From Thermoplasmatota archaeon (GTDB taxonomy: Archaea; Thermoplasmatota; E2; DHVEG-1), in contig JAUWOO010000073.1 of assembly GCA_030612095.1 (NCBI GenBank), positions 1 to 8,948 of the forward strand: a stretch of 8,948 nucleotides of DNA, given 5' to 3'. The position numbers and the translations under genes were made by a program. The notes under the pieces were generated by a model. That model saw only the letters and a program-made list of their open reading frames with translations. It ran no database searches and was not told the DNA's origin. Below are positions 6,993 to 8,948 of the stretch, in pieces (within the stretch, counting starts at the first letter, position 1; the number at the start of each line of letters is the position of its first letter).

Positions 6993-7525
6993 ATTTCTTT
7001 ACCTCCTTTTAATTTATCCATGGGGACAACTTTTTTTAAATCAGAAAGACAACGTTCAAGTATCTTGATAAGTTCATCTTTCTTTTCTGCTTGCAATTCG
7101 GAAGGAATGTCTCTCATCTCAAGAAGTAAATCTCTTATTTCAAAAAATAAATCAGCGACATCACCTTGCCCCTCTACAAAAATGCTACTAATCAGATCTC
7201 TAAATTGCATTAGTTTCCCCTGCATTTTCCTTCCCTCCTTGCTCATAACGAGTAATTCTTTTTCACCTTCAAGGGTTATTTCAAAAATGCTTTTCGAACG
7301 TTGACCTGTTGTTTTTACTGTTATAAAACCTTCCTTTTTCAGATGTTTTAAAAGAGGATAGATGGTTCCTTTACTTGGCATCCATGCACCCCTTGTTTTT
7401 TCTTTTATTTCCATAAGTATGTCATATCCTGATTTTGGTTTCTCTTTCAAAGAATTGAGCAGATATAGCGTAAGGAATCCCCTCGATTTTCCGGCTTTAT
7501 CTAAAAAACTCAGTATGCTTGCCAT
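6989..7525 (-). CDS. PadR-family winged-helix transcriptional regulator
   Basis: This 178-residue protein has the PadR winged helix in residues 14-90. Its diagnostic segment reads SGYDILMEI...AWMPSKGTIYPLLKHLKKEGFI, followed by the wing (TGQRSKSIFEITLEG). The charged, helical C-terminal half (about 95-170) is the likely dimerisation region and is longer than in the smallest PadR proteins. PadR proteins are mostly repressors released by small hydrophobic compounds, drugs or phenolic acids, and they often control adjacent transporters. Here the gene heads the operon with the Ig-domain protein, ATPase and permease, so it probably regulates all four including itself. There is no Shine-Dalgarno sequence before the ATG at 7525, and a strong TATA box lies only about 25 bases upstream, so the message should be leaderless. 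The inducer is not deducible. Confidence 0.92.
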   Translation of the reverse strand: MASILSFLDKAGKSRGFLTLYLLNSLKEKPKSGYDILMEIKEKTRGAWMPSKGTIYPLLKHLKKEGFITVKTTGQRSKSIFEITLEGEKELLVMSKEGRKMQGKLMQFRDLISSIFVEGQGDVADLFFEIRDLLLEMRDIPSELQAEKKDELIKILERCLSDLKKVVPMDKLKGGKEI

Positions 7526-7547
7526 GATTATGATAATGAACTGGAGA

Positions 7548-7567
7548 ATATATAAACGTTTCTATAT
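7548..7567 (-). promoter_or_regulatory. BRE/TATA promoter of the PadR operon overlapping a 20-bp palindrome
   Basis: On the minus strand GAAACGTTTATATA (complement of 7549-7562) is an essentially ideal archaeal BRE plus TATA element. Its centre lies about 26 bases from the PadR start codon, so transcription should begin at or within a few bases of the ATG. The same bases form the near-perfect palindrome ATATATAAACGTTTCTATAT, with nine of ten pairs matching and one mismatch (7553/7562). A dimeric regulator bound there would exclude TBP and TFB, which makes it a strong candidate PadR autoregulatory operator. Confidence 0.75.
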
Positions 7568-7580
7568 CGAACCGTTCTAT
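7566..7580 (-). promoter_or_regulatory. Second imperfect palindrome upstream of the PadR promoter
   Basis: ATcGAACcGTTCtAT is symmetric about 7573, with six of seven pairs matching. It abuts the promoter palindrome. On the minus strand both contain the box ATAGAA (complements of 7575-7580 and 7560-7565), spaced 15 bp apart. It may be an auxiliary operator half for the same regulator; this is inferred from symmetry only. Confidence 0.35.
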
Positions 7581-7750
7581 GTAGAAATATATATTATGTT
7601 ATATTATTGCTAAGATATGTTAAACAAAAACTACGCCTGATAAAAATAAGTAAAAATATTTATTCGACTAACGAATTCGGAAGTACTGGATTTACAATCT
7701 TGTTTTTTACACGATCGAAGACTCATCTTTTTTTTGAATTGCTGCTACAA
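7581..7750. other. AT-rich intergenic region between divergent genes
   Basis: This is the central part of the 313-base gap between the PadR operon and the propeller gene. I see no coding region or RNA gene. It holds a small inverted repeat ATTCG-N5-CGAAT (7662-7676) overlapping the palindrome CGAATTCG (7672-7679), a T6 run at 7703-7708 and a T8 run at 7728-7735. The T8 run could stop stray rightward transcription before the propeller promoter. Confidence 0.4.
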
Positions 7751-7783
7751 TTGGGAGTAATTTGGGAATAAATTGGGAATAAA
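7751..7783 (+). repeat. Three 11-bp tandem direct repeats (TTGGGAATAAA)
   Basis: There are three adjacent units: TTGGGAGTAAT, TTGGGAATAAA and TTGGGAATAAA. The last two are identical and the first differs at two positions. The period is about one helical turn, so the GGG cores lie on one face of the DNA. They sit immediately upstream of the TATA-like element of the propeller gene, where archaeal activators commonly bind. Confidence 0.8.
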
Positions 7784-7784
7784 G

Positions 7785-7796
7785 CTTATTTAAAAT
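7785..7796 (+). promoter_or_regulatory. Candidate promoter of the propeller protein gene
   Basis: CTTATTTAAAAT, preceded by purine-rich AATAAAG, fits a BRE/TATA arrangement. The predicted start near 7815 leaves a leader of about 24 bases that contains the strong GAGGAG ribosome-binding site (7825-7830), eight bases before the ATG. Its placement directly after the 11-bp repeats supports the call. Confidence 0.5.
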
Positions 7797-7838
7797 GAGA
7801 TCTATAGAATTTATTAGAATTAAAGAGGAGACTATAAA

Positions 7839-8948
7839 ATGAAAAAGATATTGATTGCTTTAAGCATATGTGTTTTTTTAGTTGGGGCATCAACAGTATC
7901 GGCACTATTTACATTAAAAATAGCAAGTCAATCCAATTTTGGCAGTTCTGAGATGACCGTTTCCATTGAAAATTTTTGTGTAGATGACATACTGGTTAAG
8001 GAAGGTGGATACCGAGTTGATTGGTCACACAATCTAGATCTCATAGCTTTTGACAAAATGAGAGCTGATGGATACTACGATGTGTACGTAATGAACCCAG
8101 ATGGAACTGGGGAGCAATGTCTCACAGATAATCCAAATATTCCAGATGGTCATAAAGGTTGTTCTGCCTGGCATCCCTCTGGAGAATATATTGTTTTTAC
8201 CTGTGAAAAGGAAAAATATTTTGGCAAACGTCTTTTCTTATTATCAAGATGGCTTTCAAAATTAGCAGTTCCTGGTGAAGGGGTAAACTGTGACCTATGG
8301 ATCATGAAAAGTGATGGCAGTGAGTTTTGGCAGTTGACAAATCTTCCGACTAAAACAAGATTTCTTGATAAACAACCATATACTGGGGTTTTGCATCCTC
8401 ACTTTTCCCATGATGGAACAAAATTATTTTGGACTGAACGCGTTGGTCAAGGTGGAAAATGGGGAGAATGGACAATAAATGTTGCTGATTTTGTAATCTC
8501 TGATGATAATCCACATTTAGAAAATAGTACAGTGCACCAACCTGGAAACGTACCTTGTTTCTATGAGAGCCATGGTTTTTCGCTAGATGACAAAAAGATT
8601 ATTTTCTCCGGAAATCTAGAGGTTGGTCAGGATGAGAATCATCTAGATATCTATACTCTTGATTTAGAAACTGAAGAACTCGTAAGACTTACTGATAGCA
8701 TGGATGAATGGGATGAACATGCACACTATTCACCAGATGGAGAAAAGATTGTTTGGATGTCAAGCAATGGATACGGTATGAGCACAGTAAGAGAATGGTG
8801 GGATGTGCTAAGGACAGACTACTGGGTGATGAATACAAATGGTTCTGAAAAAACACAACTTACATTCTACAATTTTGATCTTGAAGATGATGAACGTGTT
8901 ATCTGTTCAGATTGTTCATGGAATGCAGATGGAACTAAGCTGGCTACT
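7839..8948 (+). CDS. Secreted TolB/PD40-type beta-propeller protein (3' partial)
   Basis: The frame is open from the ATG at 7839 to the window end, giving 370 visible residues with no stop. Residues 1-22 form a signal peptide (KK, hydrophobic core, cleavage after VSA). After a ~40-residue linker, PD40/TolB-like blade motifs begin at residues 62 (WSHNLDLIAFD), 111 (WHPSGEYIVFT), 189 (FSHDGTKLFWTE), 247 (FSLDDKKIIFSG), 297 (YSPDGEKIVWMSS) and 361 (WNADGTKLAT, cut by the edge). Matching outer strands include DVYVMNPDGTGEQCLT, DLWIMKSDGSEFWQLT and DYWVMNTNGSEKTQLT. At least six blades are thus present or begun. Such propellers act as protein- or ligand-binding scaffolds outside the membrane, and no catalytic residues are evident. 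The start is fixed by GAGGAG eight bases upstream. It is divergent from the PadR operon and may share its control region, but a functional link is not shown. Confidence 0.88.
   Translation, partial: MKKILIALSICVFLVGASTVSALFTLKIASQSNFGSSEMTVSIENFCVDDILVKEGGYRVDWSHNLDLIAFDKMRADGYYDVYVMNPDGTGEQCLTDNPNIPDGHKGCSAWHPSGEYIVFTCEKEKYFGKRLFLLSRWLSKLAVPGEGVNCDLWIMKSDGSEFWQLTNLPTKTRFLDKQPYTGVLHPHFSHDGTKLFWTERVGQGGKWGEWTINVADFVISDDNPHLENSTVHQPGNVPCFYESHGFSLDDKKIIFSGNLEVGQDENHLDIYTLDLETEELVRLTDSMDEWDEHAHYSPDGEKIVWMSSNGYGMSTVREWWDVLRTDYWVMNTNGSEKTQLTFYNFDLEDDERVICSDCSWNADGTKLAT

Noticed and set aside
7728..7735. T8 run as terminator of a small upstream gene or RNA
   Set aside because: No convincing promoter, coding frame or stable structure precedes it between 7600 and 7727, so it is recorded only as a feature of the intergenic region.

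Overview
The window looks like chromosomal DNA from an archaeon with moderately AT-rich DNA. The evidence is promoter architecture (a near-perfect BRE plus TATA element before the gene starting at 7525), oligo-T stretches in place of clear bacterial terminators, an ArsR-type regulator paired with a small membrane protein, and large secreted proteins built from Ig-like, PKD and beta-propeller modules. The style of the secreted proteins, including a C-terminal tail of the form MPKNK...NPxFLxFLExH...FPLLRxLF, recalls uncultivated Thermoplasmatota-like euryarchaea. That placement is from memory of the families, not from a search.

Layout. Bases 1-1260 (+) are the 3' part of a secreted or surface protein: an Ig-like NEW3-type remnant, two tandem 100-residue beta-sandwich repeats, a PKD-like domain and the conserved basic/hydrophobic tail. 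Converging on it is a two-gene minus-strand unit: an ArsR-like winged-helix regulator (2175-1879) followed by a four-helix membrane protein (1844-1341). Next, also minus, is a single-cysteine FAD/NAD(P)H oxidoreductase of the CoA-disulfide reductase/NADH oxidase family (3707-2364) with its own promoter region and a strong 3' hairpin.

Bases 7525-3849 (minus) form a tight four-gene operon: PadR-type repressor, membrane-anchored protein with three Ig-like domains (COG1361-like), MacB/LolD-type ABC ATPase and MacB/FtsX-type permease. Successive genes overlap by 4, 4 and 17 bases, so they are probably translationally coupled. I infer an archaeal counterpart of MacAB-type systems in which an anchored Ig-domain protein takes the place of the MacA-like adaptor, under PadR control. 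The operon promoter carries a 20-bp near-perfect palindrome across its BRE/TATA and is placed so that the mRNA should be almost leaderless.

Divergent from the operon, after a 313-base intergenic region with three 11-bp direct repeats, is a secreted TolB/PD40-type beta-propeller protein (7839 to the window end, 3' partial). No rRNA, tRNA, CRISPR array, insertion sequence or integrase was seen. The most interesting items are the PadR-linked export-type operon with its operator-like palindrome, the 11-bp helically phased repeats, and the C-terminal tail of the first protein as a possible sorting signal.
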